64,000 nucleotides of DNA from Pseudolachnospira sp051055405 (GCF_051055405.1 NZ_CP167068.1:1178001-1242000), one strand, 5' to 3'; counted from the stretch's first letter, positions 1 to 8,715 are shown. Made by a program: numbers and translations. The notes: generated by a model not told the origin, from the letters alone.

Positions 1-555
1 GGGGAGAAATGGGCGCCGGAAGAAGAGTGGCTTTGCTCCCTAAGACAAGCTATGGAAGAAGAGGCGATGTCGGCCAAAATCACCTTGGAGATGGGACGCT
101 TTTTGGCCGCGGAATGCGGAACTTATTTGACGGCCATCGTAGACCGGAAGCAGAATGAAGGGGAAAACTATCTGATTCTGGACGGTGGAATTCACCATGT
201 AAATTATTATGGTCAGATGATGGCGATGAAACGACCGGATATCACCTATCTGCCGCTGCGGGAAAAGACGGAGGCCGCGGGGAAAGAAGAGACGGAATCC
301 CTGTGGAACCTTTGCGGTTCCTTATGTACGGTGTCCGATGTGCTGGTAAAGGGGCTTCCGCTTATAGAACCGGAGCCGGGGGATTTGCTGGCGTTTCAAA
401 AGATCGGGGCATATTCCGTGACCGAAGGGATTTACCTGTTTTTGAGCCGGGATTTGCCCAAGGTATTCTTTTTTACAAAGAAGGACGGGGAGATTCTGGT
501 TAGGGACGCCCTTGAGACCAATGTATGGAATAGCCCAAGCCATTCCTATGAATAG
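1..555 (+). CDS. PLP-dependent decarboxylase, fold type III (C-terminal part)
   Basis: The frame is open from base 1, so the 5' part of the gene lies outside the window. What remains matches the C-terminal beta-barrel of the alanine-racemase-fold decarboxylases (LysA / ornithine decarboxylase type): an E-GR segment near residue 30 of the visible part, a DGG-H segment, the CG-LCT-DVL segment that supplies the active-site cysteine and aspartate across the dimer, and a GD-L-F--GAYS motif. The next gene encodes an acyl carrier protein only 13 nt downstream, followed by an MBOAT acyltransferase and an SGNH-like protein. BtrK of butirosin synthesis is a family member that decarboxylates an amino acid while it is loaded on an ACP, so an ACP-bound amino acid is a plausible substrate here; that is inference. 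A free diaminopimelate or ornithine decarboxylase is the alternative. Confidence 0.8.
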   Translation, partial: GEKWAPEEEWLCSLRQAMEEEAMSAKITLEMGRFLAAECGTYLTAIVDRKQNEGENYLILDGGIHHVNYYGQMMAMKRPDITYLPLREKTEAAGKEETESLWNLCGSLCTVSDVLVKGLPLIEPEPGDLLAFQKIGAYSVTEGIYLFLSRDLPKVFFFTKKDGEILVRDALETNVWNSPSHSYE

Positions 556-568
556 AGAGGAGAAAACA

Positions 569-796
569 ATGGAAAAGTTAATGGAAATCTTGGAGGAGAT
601 TCGCCCGGAAGCGGATTTTGAGAATTGTAAGACGCTAATCGACGACGGGGTACTGGACTCTTTTGACGTGATGTCCATCATCAGCGAGCTGGGGGACGAG
701 TTTGAGATTGAGATCAAACCGGCGGATGTCATTCCTGCGAATTTTAACTCGGCGGAAGCGATGTGGGAGATGGTAAAACGGCTGCAAAACAAATAG
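569..796 (+). CDS. Acyl carrier protein, DltC-like
   Basis: A 75-residue carrier protein. The LDSFD segment around residue 35 carries the serine that would receive the 4'-phosphopantetheine arm, and the acidic helical composition fits the four-helix ACP fold. The ATG at 569 is chosen because GAGAGGAG lies just upstream; the frame stays open further 5' but that part overlaps the decarboxylase gene and has no ribosome site. It would carry an activated acyl or aminoacyl group between the upstream enzymes and the membrane acyltransferase downstream, as DltC does for D-alanine. The loaded group cannot be read from the sequence. Confidence 0.85.
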   Translation: MEKLMEILEEIRPEADFENCKTLIDDGVLDSFDVMSIISELGDEFEIEIKPADVIPANFNSAEAMWEMVKRLQNK

Positions 797-816
797 AAAA
801 AGCATAGGGGGATAGC

Positions 817-2307
817 ATGTCGTTTGTATCGACAAATTTTCTGATTTTTCTGTTTGCAGCTGTGGCCGGATACTATCTGATCCCGAAAAAGGCTCAGTGG
901 ATGTGGCTGCTGCTGTTTAGTTACCTTTTTTACTTATCCGCCGGGATAGAGATCCTTTTCTATCTGGTATTTGCTACGTTGGTAACTTATGGCGCAGGAA
1001 TCGGAATTGAAAAGACAGAGAAGAAAAAACGGGTGATGCTGGCGGCGGTCCTGTTGGATTTTGGGATGCTGGCCTTTGTAAAATACTTTAATTTTGCGGT
1101 AGAGAATCTAAACGCGCTCTTTGGTCTGGGGATTGCGGAGAGGAATCTCCTCCTGCCCCTTGGAATTTCTTTTTATACCTTTCAGTCTGTGGGATATGTG
1201 ATCGACGTTTATCGTGGGAAAGTGAAGGCGGAGAAAAATCCTTTCCGCTTCGCTTTGTTTGTGTCCTTTTTTCCACAATTGCTCCAGGGACCCATCGGCC
1301 GTTTTGACCGTCTGGCCGGTGAACTTTATGCACAGCGCTCGTTTTCCCTGCTCCGGATGGAACGCGGATTACAGCGGATGCTGTGGGGGTATTTCAAAAA
1401 GATGGTTTTGGCGGATCGCCTGTCCGTTACGGTCAATCTTATTTTTTCTAATTATCAACAATATTCCGGTTGGATCAATGTGATCGGCGTGCTCTGTTAT
1501 TCCATCCAACTCTATGCGGACTTTTCCGGCGGGATGGACGTGGTGATCGGCGTGGCGGAGATGTTCGGTATTTCGATGGATGAGAATTTCAAACGGCCGT
1601 ATTTTTCCCGATCGATTTCCGAATTCTGGCATCGCTGGCACATTACACTGGGAACCTGGATGAAAGATTACATTTTTTATCCCTTGTCTTTATCCCGTGG
1701 AATGAAAAAATTCGAGAAGTTTGCCAAGAAAAAATTCGGAAAAAAGACCGGGCGGATTTTACCGGTCTGCATCGCCAATATTGTGATCTTTTTGGTCGTT
1801 GGAATCTGGCATGGACCAGCCTGGAAATATATCTGCTACGGCCTGTTTAACGGCGTTATCATTGCTTTTAGCAATCTGATGGCTCCTGCCTACAAAAAAG
1901 GACTGGCCGCGCTCCATGTTCCCGTGCAGAGCTGGTGGTGGAAAGGTTTTCAGATGCTTCGGACCTTTGTGATTGTAAATATCAGTTGGTTCTTTGACAT
2001 GGGAATCGATGTGAAGGCGGCGCTTACCATGATGCGCACGACTTTTCAGAATGTATCCCTTCAGCCTTTCCGGGACGGAACCCTGACATGCCTTGGACTT
2101 GACAGGGAGAATATCGTCGTTGTTTTGTTTGGATGCCTGATTGTATTTGTAGTCAGCGTTCTTCAGGAACGCGGGGTAAAAATACGGGAATCTCTCTCAG
2201 AGAAAAACTGGCTTTTGCGCTGGATCGTGTATGGCCTGCTTGTATTGGCTTTGCCGTTGCTGGGAGAAACCGGCCCGATCGGAGGGTTTATCTATGCGCA
2301 GTTCTAA
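817..2307 (+). CDS. MBOAT O-acyltransferase, DltB/AlgI-like
   Basis: A 496-residue polytopic membrane protein of the MBOAT family. Two histidine-containing family motifs are clear: EFWHRWHIT--TW near residue 270 and GIWHGPAWKY-YGL near residue 333, the latter holding the presumed catalytic histidine in the membrane. The start at 817 follows a GGGGGA ribosome site with good spacing. In DltB and AlgI such proteins move an acyl group from a cytoplasmic carrier across the membrane onto an extracytoplasmic acceptor. With an ACP upstream and an SGNH-like partner overlapping downstream, the arrangement matches a dlt-like or alginate-acetylation-like export unit. Confidence 0.92.
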   Translation: MSFVSTNFLIFLFAAVAGYYLIPKKAQWMWLLLFSYLFYLSAGIEILFYLVFATLVTYGAGIGIEKTEKKKRVMLAAVLLDFGMLAFVKYFNFAVENLNALFGLGIAERNLLLPLGISFYTFQSVGYVIDVYRGKVKAEKNPFRFALFVSFFPQLLQGPIGRFDRLAGELYAQRSFSLLRMERGLQRMLWGYFKKMVLADRLSVTVNLIFSNYQQYSGWINVIGVLCYSIQLYADFSGGMDVVIGVAEMFGISMDENFKRPYFSRSISEFWHRWHITLGTWMKDYIFYPLSLSRGMKKFEKFAKKKFGKKTGRILPVCIANIVIFLVVGIWHGPAWKYICYGLFNGVIIAFSNLMAPAYKKGLAALHVPVQSWWWKGFQMLRTFVIVNISWFFDMGIDVKAALTMMRTTFQNVSLQPFRDGTLTCLGLDRENIVVVLFGCLIVFVVSVLQERGVKIRESLSEKNWLLRWIVYGLLVLALPLLGETGPIGGFIYAQF

Positions 2308-3337
2308 AAAGAAAAAAGCACTGGTATTGATCGGGTTTGCGTTATTTTTTTGTTTTGGGAATTTTTTGATGAATCTGGCGTTGGTGGAGCCTTCCTACAT
2401 GGGAGTTCACTACCGGATTTTGGAGGAAGAAGGCCCCTTTGATCTCATTACTATTGGAACTTCCCATGGCCAGAGCGGAATTGTGCCGGCAAAAGTGGAA
2501 GAAGAGTCCGGCTTAAAAATGATGAATCTCTGCGTGGCCGGGGAATATCTGCAGGATAGTTATTATATGCTGCGCCACGCGCTGAAGTATCAAAAACCAA
2601 AGGCCATTTACTATGAGCTGGATTTTACGTATTGGCTGACGGAACCCAATTATCAGTCCAACACGATTATGCGGGAAATGCCATGGTCTTTCAATAAATT
2701 GGAGTACTTTTTTGTCCAGATGGGACATCAGGATTTTCGGGCGGTCTTTTTTCCGTGGATGTATACGAGAGATGTTCTGAAGAATATGCCGGTGTTGAAA
2801 AACTACGTGTATTTAAAGATTCAAAAGGAGTACAGGGACAAACAGCCGGAAGGGTTATATGAAAAGGGCTGTTATGATCATGGTTATATTATGGGATGTA
2901 CGGTACCCAACGAGGAAAAAGAGGCTTACTGCCCCCGCCAGTGGGAAGCGGATAAAACGAAGATGGCAGAGCATATCCAGGGGATGCGGGAGTATTTGGA
3001 AAAAATCATTGCCCTTTGCCGGGAAAATGGAATTGAATTTAAGATCTTCGTAACTCCGATTCCGGAGGAAACATACCAAAAGGACTTAGCAAATCAAAAA
3101 GCCGTGGATGCTTACATGAAAGAGATGGCGAAGGAATACGGAGTACCCTATTACAATTTGAATTATCTAAAAAGAGATCTGCTTCCGTTGACGGGAAGTG
3201 AATTTCAGGACTGGGAGGGGCATCTGGGCGGATTAGCGCCGAGGTTCAGCCAGCTTTTTGGAAAGCTGATCCGAGACCAGCAAAACGGAACCTTCCAGGA
3301 AAGCGATTATCTCGATCCTTATAAATGGGAGAAATAA
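2294..3337 (+). CDS. SGNH/DltD-like extracytoplasmic partner of the MBOAT protein
   Basis: A 347-residue protein with one N-terminal membrane anchor (residues ~8-28) and an otherwise soluble domain expected outside the cell. A TIGTSHGQSG segment near residue 60 resembles block I of SGNH esterases and DltD, and a D-EGHLGGLA segment near residue 310 resembles the C-terminal D--HL block, so a Ser/His/Asp triad is plausible. The ATG at 2294 overlaps the end of the MBOAT gene by 14 nt and has GGAGGG upstream, which indicates translational coupling. DltD/AlgJ-type proteins complete acyl transfer to the wall or exopolymer acceptor. The acceptor is unknown here. Confidence 0.75.
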   Translation: MRSSKKKKALVLIGFALFFCFGNFLMNLALVEPSYMGVHYRILEEEGPFDLITIGTSHGQSGIVPAKVEEESGLKMMNLCVAGEYLQDSYYMLRHALKYQKPKAIYYELDFTYWLTEPNYQSNTIMREMPWSFNKLEYFFVQMGHQDFRAVFFPWMYTRDVLKNMPVLKNYVYLKIQKEYRDKQPEGLYEKGCYDHGYIMGCTVPNEEKEAYCPRQWEADKTKMAEHIQGMREYLEKIIALCRENGIEFKIFVTPIPEETYQKDLANQKAVDAYMKEMAKEYGVPYYNLNYLKRDLLPLTGSEFQDWEGHLGGLAPRFSQLFGKLIRDQQNGTFQESDYLDPYKWEK

Positions 3338-3353
3338 AAAACAGTCCTTGTCA

Positions 3354-3604
3354 TGCTTCCAACCATAAGATGGGAGGCGGCGTTAAAACATATCGGAATA
3401 TTTTGTAGGGTTTCGGAGCAAGTACTTCTAGGATTCCGGAAATTTGTGAAAAGCACTCGCAAAAATAAGAAACTCGCTGCGCTCAAACAGTCTTATTTTT
3501 GCTCATAATACAAATTTCCAGAATCGAAGAAGTACGAATGCTCCTGCAAATACAAAATGTTCCGATATGTCTTAATACCGCCTCCCATCTTATGGTTGGA
3601 AGCA
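3354..3604. repeat. Long imperfect inverted repeat (MITE-like palindrome)
   Basis: The left arm starts at 3354 and the right arm ends at 3604; the outer ~27 bases of the arms match exactly and the inner parts match with scattered mismatches up to a centre near 3479. It fills the gap between the surface-modification operon and tRNA-Leu and has no coding potential of its own. The two arms could fold into one long RNA or DNA hairpin. This is the layout of a miniature inverted-repeat element or a large intergenic palindrome; no target-site duplication was identified. Confidence 0.8.
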
Positions 3605-3612
3605 GGATAGAA

Positions 3613-3643
3613 CAAAAAACCAGGGATACAAACGTATCCCTGG
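3613..3643 (-). terminator. Intrinsic terminator of tRNA-Leu
   Basis: On the minus strand a perfect 10-bp stem (3620-3629 with 3634-3643) with a 4-base loop is followed by six U residues. It lies directly 3' of tRNA-Leu. Confidence 0.85.
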
Positions 3644-3651
3644 CGAAAGCC

Positions 3652-3734
3652 TGCCGGTGGTGGGACTCGAACCCACACGGATATTCTCCACACGATTTTG
3701 AGTCGCGGTCGTCTGCCAATTCCGACACACCGGC
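3652..3734 (-). tRNA. tRNA-Leu (CAA)
   Basis: An 83-nt cloverleaf with a 7-bp acceptor stem GCCGGTG/CACCGGC, a long variable arm as in class II tRNAs, the GGTTCGAGTCC T-arm, and a 7-base anticodon loop CTCAAAA giving anticodon CAA. CCA is not encoded. A terminator follows and a promoter precedes it on the same strand. Confidence 0.95.
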
Positions 3735-3749
3735 AAATCACACTTGTAT

Positions 3750-3778
3750 ATTTTAGCATTGGAGTCCAAGACTGTCAA
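3750..3778 (-). promoter_or_regulatory. Promoter of tRNA-Leu
   Basis: On the minus strand TTGACA (3773-3778) and TAAAAT (3750-3755) are separated by 17 bases, a near-consensus SigA promoter placed just upstream of tRNA-Leu. Confidence 0.8.
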
Positions 3779-3823
3779 TCGTTTTTTTGATATTTCTTTT
3801 GACTTTTTCTTCCGGGGCATCCG

Positions 3824-3852
3824 TTGCCAGAGAAATCGTTTTGTGCTATGAT
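3824..3852 (+). promoter_or_regulatory. Promoter of polA
   Basis: TTGCCA, a 17-base spacer and TATGAT lie about 55 bases upstream of the polA start codon. Confidence 0.7.
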
Positions 3853-3908
3853 ACAAAAAATAAGGCTTTTCCATCGGGGATGGGAAACCGGAATGAGAGA
3901 GGCAAAGC

Positions 3909-6548
3909 ATGGCAGAAAAGATTGTATTGGTGGATGGTCACAGCATCCTGAACCGGGCGTTTTACGGTGTACCGGAATTAAACAATTCGAAAGGTATCCC
4001 CACAAACGCCGTATATGGATTTTTGAATATACTTTTTAAGATTTTGGAGGAAGAAAAGCCCCAGTATCTGGCAGTCGCCTTTGATCGGAAGGAGCCTACG
4101 TTCCGCCATCAGATGTACGAGGCTTACAAAGGAACCAGAAAGCCGATGCCCGACGCACTTCACGCTCAGGTGCCGATTATGAAAGAGATGCTTACCGCCT
4201 GCGGTGTGGCGATCTTAGAACTTCCGGGATATGAGGCGGACGACATTCTCGGTACCCTTGCCAAAAAGAGTGAAGAGCAGGGGATGGCGGTAACCTTGGT
4301 GTCTGGAGATCGGGATTTGCTGCAGATCGCTACAGAGCATATCTGTATCCGGATTCCAAAGACCAAAGGCGGACAGACTGTGACGGAAAATTATTTTGCC
4401 GCCGACGTGAAAGAAAAATATGGGGTGACGCCGGAAGAATTTATCGATGTGAAAGCGCTGATGGGGGATTCCTCAGACAATATTCCCGGCGTGCCGAGCA
4501 TCGGGGAGAAAACGGCGACCAATTTAATCGCAGCGTTTCACAGTATTGAAAATGCTTACGCGCATGTATCGGAGATCAAGCCGCCGCGGGCCCAGAAAGC
4601 CTTGGAAGAGCATTATGATATGGCCAAGATGAGTAAAACGCTGGCAACCATCTGCGTGACCGCGCCGGTAGAATTCTCCTTTGAGAAAGCTAGTCTGGGG
4701 AATCTCTATACGAAAGAAGCCTATGAGCTGATGAGCCGTTTGGAGCTGAAATCCCTGCTCAAACGGTTTGATACCAGCGCATGGGAGATGGAAGGGCAGG
4801 AGGAAAAGGAGATTTCCTTCCGGGAAATCAAAGAATTGGGCGATGCGGAAGAATTTTTTGCCAAGTTGAAAGAAACACCTTGCTTTAGCGTACAGACGGT
4901 AGGCGGTTCGGAGGAACTTTTGGGATTGGCTTTTGGCCTTGCGGAAGATCAGGCGGTTTATCTGGAGTGCGGCGGTTTTTTGACGGCAGCCTATTTGGCG
5001 GAACAACTGAACCAGCTGGCGGAGACTGCGGAGCGTATCGTGGTTCTGTATTTGAAGGATTTGCTCAAACAGCTTCCCGTGCAGGAGAAGCCGTCCTATT
5101 TTGATGCAAGCGTAGCCGCGTACCTGCTGAATCCCTTAAAAAGCAGCTATGACTATGCGGATTTAGCCAGGGATTATTGCAGCCAAACCATTCCTTCCCC
5201 AGCGGAGCTTTTAGGGAAAACGCCGATTGCGGAAGCGAGCCCGGAGGTATTTCAAACCCATGTGTCCCGGCTTGCGGCAATTCCTTTTGCCGCAGCGCCG
5301 ATTCTAGCGAAACGGTTGGCGGAAACCGGCATGGAGAAACTGTTTTTGACCGTGGAGATGCCGTTGATTTTTAGCCTTGACCGGATGGAGAAGGCCGGCG
5401 TTCGGGTGGAGCGTGAGGCGCTGAAGGAATACGGCGATCAATTGGAAGCACAGATTGTGATTCTGGAAAAAGAAATCTATGAGATGACAGGCCGGACGTT
5501 TAATATCAATTCCCCGAAGCAGCTGGGGGAAATTCTGTTTGACGAGATGAAATTGCCGGGCGGAAAGAAGACGAAGACGGGATACTCCACATCGGCGGAT
5601 GTTTTGGAAAAGTTAAAGCCCCATGTGCCGGTGGTGGGAAAAATCCTGGAATATCGGACATTGGCAAAGCTGAAGTCCACGTATGCCGACGGTCTTGCCA
5701 ATTTTATCGGGCCGGATGAGCGAATTCACGGTACCTTTAATCAGACCATCACGGCGACGGGCCGGATCAGCAGCACCGAACCAAATCTGCAGAATATTCC
5801 AATTCGGATGGAGCTGGGAAGGGTGCTTCGCCGGGTATTTGTGCCGGAAGAGGGGATGGTTTTTGTGGATGCGGACTATTCCCAGATTGAACTGAGGGTT
5901 TTGGCCCATATGTCGGGGGACGAGCGGCTGCAGGAGGCCTATCGGGAGGAGATGGATATTCACCGGATTACGGCTTCCCAGGTATTTCATATTCCGTTAG
6001 ATGAAGTGAGCCCTCAGCAAAGAAGAAATGCGAAGGCCGTCAATTTTGGAATTGTCTATGGAATCAGCGCTTTTGGACTGAGTGAAGATTTGAGTATCAG
6101 CCGGAAGGAAGCCACCGATTATATTCAAAAATACTTTGAAACCTATCCGGGCGTAAAAACGTTCTTGGATCGTTTGGTGAAGGAAGGCCGGGAAATGGGG
6201 TATGTCCTGACTCTGTTTGGACGCCGCCGTCCGATTCCGGAGCTGAAATCCTCCAATTTTAATCAGCGTTCCTTTGGGGAGCGTGTGGCCATGAATTCCC
6301 CGATTCAGGGAACCGCCGCGGATATTATGAAAATCGCGATGGTTCGGGTAGATCATAGGCTGCGGGAGGAAGGACTTCGCGCCCGTATTATCCTCCAGGT
6401 ACACGATGAGCTTTTGGTGGAGGCTCCGAGGGAGGAAGCGGAACGGGTGAAAACTCTGCTGGAAGAGGAGATGAGCGGAGCGGCTTCCTTCGACGTCCCT
6501 CTGGCGGTGGAAGTTGGTATCGGAGAGAACTGGCTGGACGCGAAATAA
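3909..6548 (+). CDS. polA: DNA polymerase I
   Basis: An 879-residue family A DNA polymerase used for Okazaki-fragment processing and repair. The N-terminal ~300 residues form the 5'-3' flap-nuclease domain (DGHSILNRA at the start, GYEADD near 110, VSGDRDLLQ, and the MGDSSDNIPGVP helix-hairpin-helix entry near 190). The middle domain is short and lacks clear exonuclease carboxylates, as is common in Firmicutes, so proofreading is probably absent. The polymerase domain shows motif A (DADYSQIELR), motif B (RRNAKAVNFGIVYG) and motif C (QVHDEL). The ATG follows GAGAGG. coaE follows closely downstream, the usual pairing in clostridia. Confidence 0.98.
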   Translation: MAEKIVLVDGHSILNRAFYGVPELNNSKGIPTNAVYGFLNILFKILEEEKPQYLAVAFDRKEPTFRHQMYEAYKGTRKPMPDALHAQVPIMKEMLTACGVAILELPGYEADDILGTLAKKSEEQGMAVTLVSGDRDLLQIATEHICIRIPKTKGGQTVTENYFAADVKEKYGVTPEEFIDVKALMGDSSDNIPGVPSIGEKTATNLIAAFHSIENAYAHVSEIKPPRAQKALEEHYDMAKMSKTLATICVTAPVEFSFEKASLGNLYTKEAYELMSRLELKSLLKRFDTSAWEMEGQEEKEISFREIKELGDAEEFFAKLKETPCFSVQTVGGSEELLGLAFGLAEDQAVYLECGGFLTAAYLAEQLNQLAETAERIVVLYLKDLLKQLPVQEKPSYFDASVAAYLLNPLKSSYDYADLARDYCSQTIPSPAELLGKTPIAEASPEVFQTHVSRLAAIPFAAAPILAKRLAETGMEKLFLTVEMPLIFSLDRMEKAGVRVEREALKEYGDQLEAQIVILEKEIYEMTGRTFNINSPKQLGEILFDEMKLPGGKKTKTGYSTSADVLEKLKPHVPVVGKILEYRTLAKLKSTYADGLANFIGPDERIHGTFNQTITATGRISSTEPNLQNIPIRMELGRVLRRVFVPEEGMVFVDADYSQIELRVLAHMSGDERLQEAYREEMDIHRITASQVFHIPLDEVSPQQRRNAKAVNFGIVYGISAFGLSEDLSISRKEATDYIQKYFETYPGVKTFLDRLVKEGREMGYVLTLFGRRRPIPELKSSNFNQRSFGERVAMNSPIQGTAADIMKIAMVRVDHRLREEGLRARIILQVHDELLVEAPREEAERVKTLLEEEMSGAASFDVPLAVEVGIGENWLDAK

Positions 6549-6574
6549 AAGAAAATTAAAATGTGTACAGAGAA

Positions 6575-6601
6575 GTCTGCGGGAGGGAATCTTCCGCAGA
6601 C
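6575..6601 (+). other. Stem-loop between polA and coaE
   Basis: A stem of 8 to 11 bp (GTCTGCGG with CCGCAGAC) with a small loop and no T-run. It could protect or separate the two messages but is not a standard terminator. Confidence 0.45.
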
Positions 6602-6624
6602 GGCATGGAAAGCGGGGCGAAGAG

Positions 6625-7224
6625 GTGAGCGTGATCGGGATTACCGGCGGCGTGGGATCTGGAAAAAGTGAAGTTTTAAAGCTTTTGGAGCAAGAATACG
6701 GAGCGCATGTGATTCAGGCGGATTTGGTGGCGCGGGAGTTGATGGAACCGGGGGAGGCTTCCTATCAGGCGGTGGTAAAGGCTTTTTCTGAGGCGATCTG
6801 CAAGCCAGACGGCAGTATCGACCGGCCGAAGCTTGCGGATATTGTCTTTCAGAATCCGGAGAAACGGGAGCTGCTGAATCGTCTGACGCATCCGCTGGTA
6901 AAGCAGGAATTGCGCCGTCGGATTCTGCTTTTTCCGGGAAAACTGACGGTACTGGAAGCGGCGCTTCCGGTAGAAGCGGGATTCCGGGAGTTTTGTGATT
7001 CCATCTGGTATGTGTACGCGCCGGAGGCGGTTCGGCTGGAACGGCTTCAAAAAGGACGGGGATATTCCCGCGAAAAATGTCAGGAAATCATGAAAAGCCA
7101 GTTGTCCGAGGAGGAGTTTCGGGCAGTCAGCGATGTCGTGATTGAAAATGGGGGAAGTTTTGCCGCGGCTAAAGCGCAGATTCATGCGATTCTGGCGGTG
7201 AGAAGTATAAATGATCCCACATAA
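6625..7224 (+). CDS. coaE: Dephospho-CoA kinase
   Basis: Catalyses the last step of coenzyme A synthesis, ATP-dependent phosphorylation of the ribose 3'-OH of dephospho-CoA. The P-loop GGVGSGKS lies at residues ~6-13, and the VIQADLVARELMEPG segment matches the DAD-like substrate region of the family; an RL-RG-Y--E segment follows near residue 140 in the lid. About 200 residues is the usual size. Two GTG codons, 6625 and 6631, could start it; 6625 gives an N-terminus like that of known CoaE proteins and 6631 has the slightly better spaced GAGG, so the start is uncertain by two codons. Confidence 0.93.
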   Translation: MSVIGITGGVGSGKSEVLKLLEQEYGAHVIQADLVARELMEPGEASYQAVVKAFSEAICKPDGSIDRPKLADIVFQNPEKRELLNRLTHPLVKQELRRRILLFPGKLTVLEAALPVEAGFREFCDSIWYVYAPEAVRLERLQKGRGYSREKCQEIMKSQLSEEEFRAVSDVVIENGGSFAAAKAQIHAILAVRSINDPT

Positions 7225-7265
7225 TTGTCTTGTGATATGTACATAATTATGATATTATTATGTAC
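7225..7265 (+). promoter_or_regulatory. Promoter with overlapping palindromic operator of the Phd/ParE pair
   Basis: TTGTCT (7225-7230), a 17-base spacer and TATGAT (7248-7253) form a good promoter. A perfect 9-bp inverted repeat, GTACATAAT (7239-7247) and ATTATGTAC (7257-7265), brackets the -10 box. This fits autoregulation by the antitoxin or the toxin-antitoxin complex. Confidence 0.8.
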
Positions 7266-7284
7266 AAAGAAAGGAAGGTGTCAT

Positions 7285-7548
7285 ATGCCCCAAATTAGAC
7301 CAATTACAGACCTTAGAAATACCACGGAGATTTCTGAACTTTGTCATGAAAAACGTGAACCACTTTTTATCACAAAGAACGGTTATGGAGATTTAGTCGT
7401 TATGAGTATTGAAACATATGAGGAAATGCTAGAAACAGTACGAACAGATACAGCAATTTGCGAAGCTGAAAAAGAATATGCTGCCGACGGCGTTTTGTTG
7501 GATGCAAAAGAAACCTTGTCTTCCTTGAGGAGAAAACATTTTGGATAA
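7285..7548 (+). CDS. Type II antitoxin, Phd/YefM family
   Basis: An 87-residue protein. The N-terminal half (PITDLRNTTEISELCHE, then EPLFITKNGYGDLVVMSIETYE) is the dimeric DNA-binding Phd/YefM fold; the charged C-terminal tail would wrap around the toxin. The ATG at 7285 follows AAGGAAGGTG; the open frame extends upstream only across the promoter. The toxin gene overlaps its stop codon. Confidence 0.92.
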   Translation: MPQIRPITDLRNTTEISELCHEKREPLFITKNGYGDLVVMSIETYEEMLETVRTDTAICEAEKEYAADGVLLDAKETLSSLRRKHFG

Positions 7549-7843
7549 ATTTGTTGTAAAACTCTATGCCCGTGCTTACCGGGATTTGGATGATATCTAT
7601 ACCTATATAGCGGAAAATCTGCTAGAATCTGGTATAGCTTTAAATATAATTGCCGAACTGGAAAATGCAATTTTTAGTTTGGAACAATTTCCAGAACGCG
7701 GTGCGATTCGATGCGTTGGAGCCTATGCAAACGGAGATTACCGTCAGGTATTCGTGAAAAACTATGTTGTCATTTATCGTGTTTTAAAGGAAAAGAAAGA
7801 AGTGCATATTGTCACCGTACGCCATACATCGAGCAGCTTTTGA
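7541..7843 (+). CDS. Type II toxin, RelE/ParE family
   Basis: A 100-residue protein with the ParE/RelE pattern: AYRDLDDIYTYIAENL in the N-terminal helices, a LEQFPERGAIR segment in the middle, and RQVFVKNYVVIYRV followed by VHIVTVRHTSS in the C-terminal strands. The start is TTG at 7541, inside the end of the antitoxin gene, with GAGGAG 5-10 bases upstream. ParE relatives poison gyrase and RelE relatives cleave ribosomal mRNA; the pattern here is closer to ParE, but the target cannot be fixed from sequence. Confidence 0.9.
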   Translation: MDKFVVKLYARAYRDLDDIYTYIAENLLESGIALNIIAELENAIFSLEQFPERGAIRCVGAYANGDYRQVFVKNYVVIYRVLKEKKEVHIVTVRHTSSSF

Positions 7844-7860
7844 CAAAGAAAATTTTGGCA

Positions 7861-7890
7861 TTGCCAATGGAAGGTAAGTTCTGCTATACT
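7861..7890 (+). promoter_or_regulatory. Promoter of the WalJ-like gene
   Basis: TTGCCA, an 18-base spacer and TATACT, 28 bases before the start codon. Confidence 0.65.
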
Positions 7891-7917
7891 AGAATCGTTA
7901 TGCAGAAAGGACGGAAG

Positions 7918-8715
7918 ATGAGACTGGTAAGTTTGGCGAGCGGCAGCAGCGGAAACTGCATTTACATAGGTTCTGAGAATCATCACATCTTGATTGATAC
8001 GGGCATTGGGCGAAAGCGGGTGGAAGAAGGCCTGGCGGCTTTGGAGCTTTCTCCAGCAGACCTGGAAGGCGTGCTGGTTACCCATGAGCACAGCGATCAT
8101 GTGAGCGGCCTGGGCGTGTTGGCAAGAAAATATGAAATTCCGATTTATGGCACCGCCGGTACGCTTGAGAGAATTCAGCAGATCAAAAGCCTGGGGGCTT
8201 TTCCCGGCGACTTGTTTCATTCGATTTGCGCGGGCGAGACATTTTGCCTGGGAGATTTGGAAATTCAGTCCTTTTCTGTCGATCACGACGCCGCAGACCC
8301 GGTGGCTTATCGGGTGAATTGCGGAGGGAAATCCGTAGCGGTGGTAACAGATTTGGGAGAATATCATCCGGCGACGGTGGCCTTTATGGCGGATTTGGAC
8401 GCCCTCCTGCTGGAAGCGAATCACGACGTGCGGATGCTGCAGGTTGGCCCTTATCCTTATTATCTGAAGCAGCGGGTGATGGGAAAGCAGGGACATCTGT
8501 CCAATGAAACCGCGGGTCGTCTGCTGGCGGAAGTCTGGCAGCCCCGGCTTCGGTATGTGCTGCTGGGACATTTGAGTAAAGAAAATAATTATGCGGAATT
8601 GGCTTATGAGACGGTGCGTATGGAGCTTTTGATGGGGGAGTGCGGCTGCAAAAAGGACGACGTGTCCTTGGCGGTGGCTCCTCGTTCCGGCCGGTCCAAT
8701 ACCGTGCAGATCTAG
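7918..8715 (+). CDS. MBL-fold metallohydrolase, WalJ/YycJ-like
   Basis: A 265-residue metallo-beta-lactamase-fold protein. SLASGSSGNCIYI at the start is the family signature of WalJ/YycJ, and THEHSDHVSGL near residue 60 is the zinc-binding HxHxDH motif; later VTDLGEY and LEANHD give further metal ligands. WalJ proteins are exonuclease-like enzymes linked to coordination of DNA replication with division in Firmicutes. The ATG at 7918 is favoured over upstream in-frame starts because those lie in the toxin gene. The ACT-domain gene follows after 9 nt. Confidence 0.88.
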   Translation: MRLVSLASGSSGNCIYIGSENHHILIDTGIGRKRVEEGLAALELSPADLEGVLVTHEHSDHVSGLGVLARKYEIPIYGTAGTLERIQQIKSLGAFPGDLFHSICAGETFCLGDLEIQSFSVDHDAADPVAYRVNCGGKSVAVVTDLGEYHPATVAFMADLDALLLEANHDVRMLQVGPYPYYLKQRVMGKQGHLSNETAGRLLAEVWQPRLRYVLLGHLSKENNYAELAYETVRMELLMGECGCKKDDVSLAVAPRSGRSNTVQI

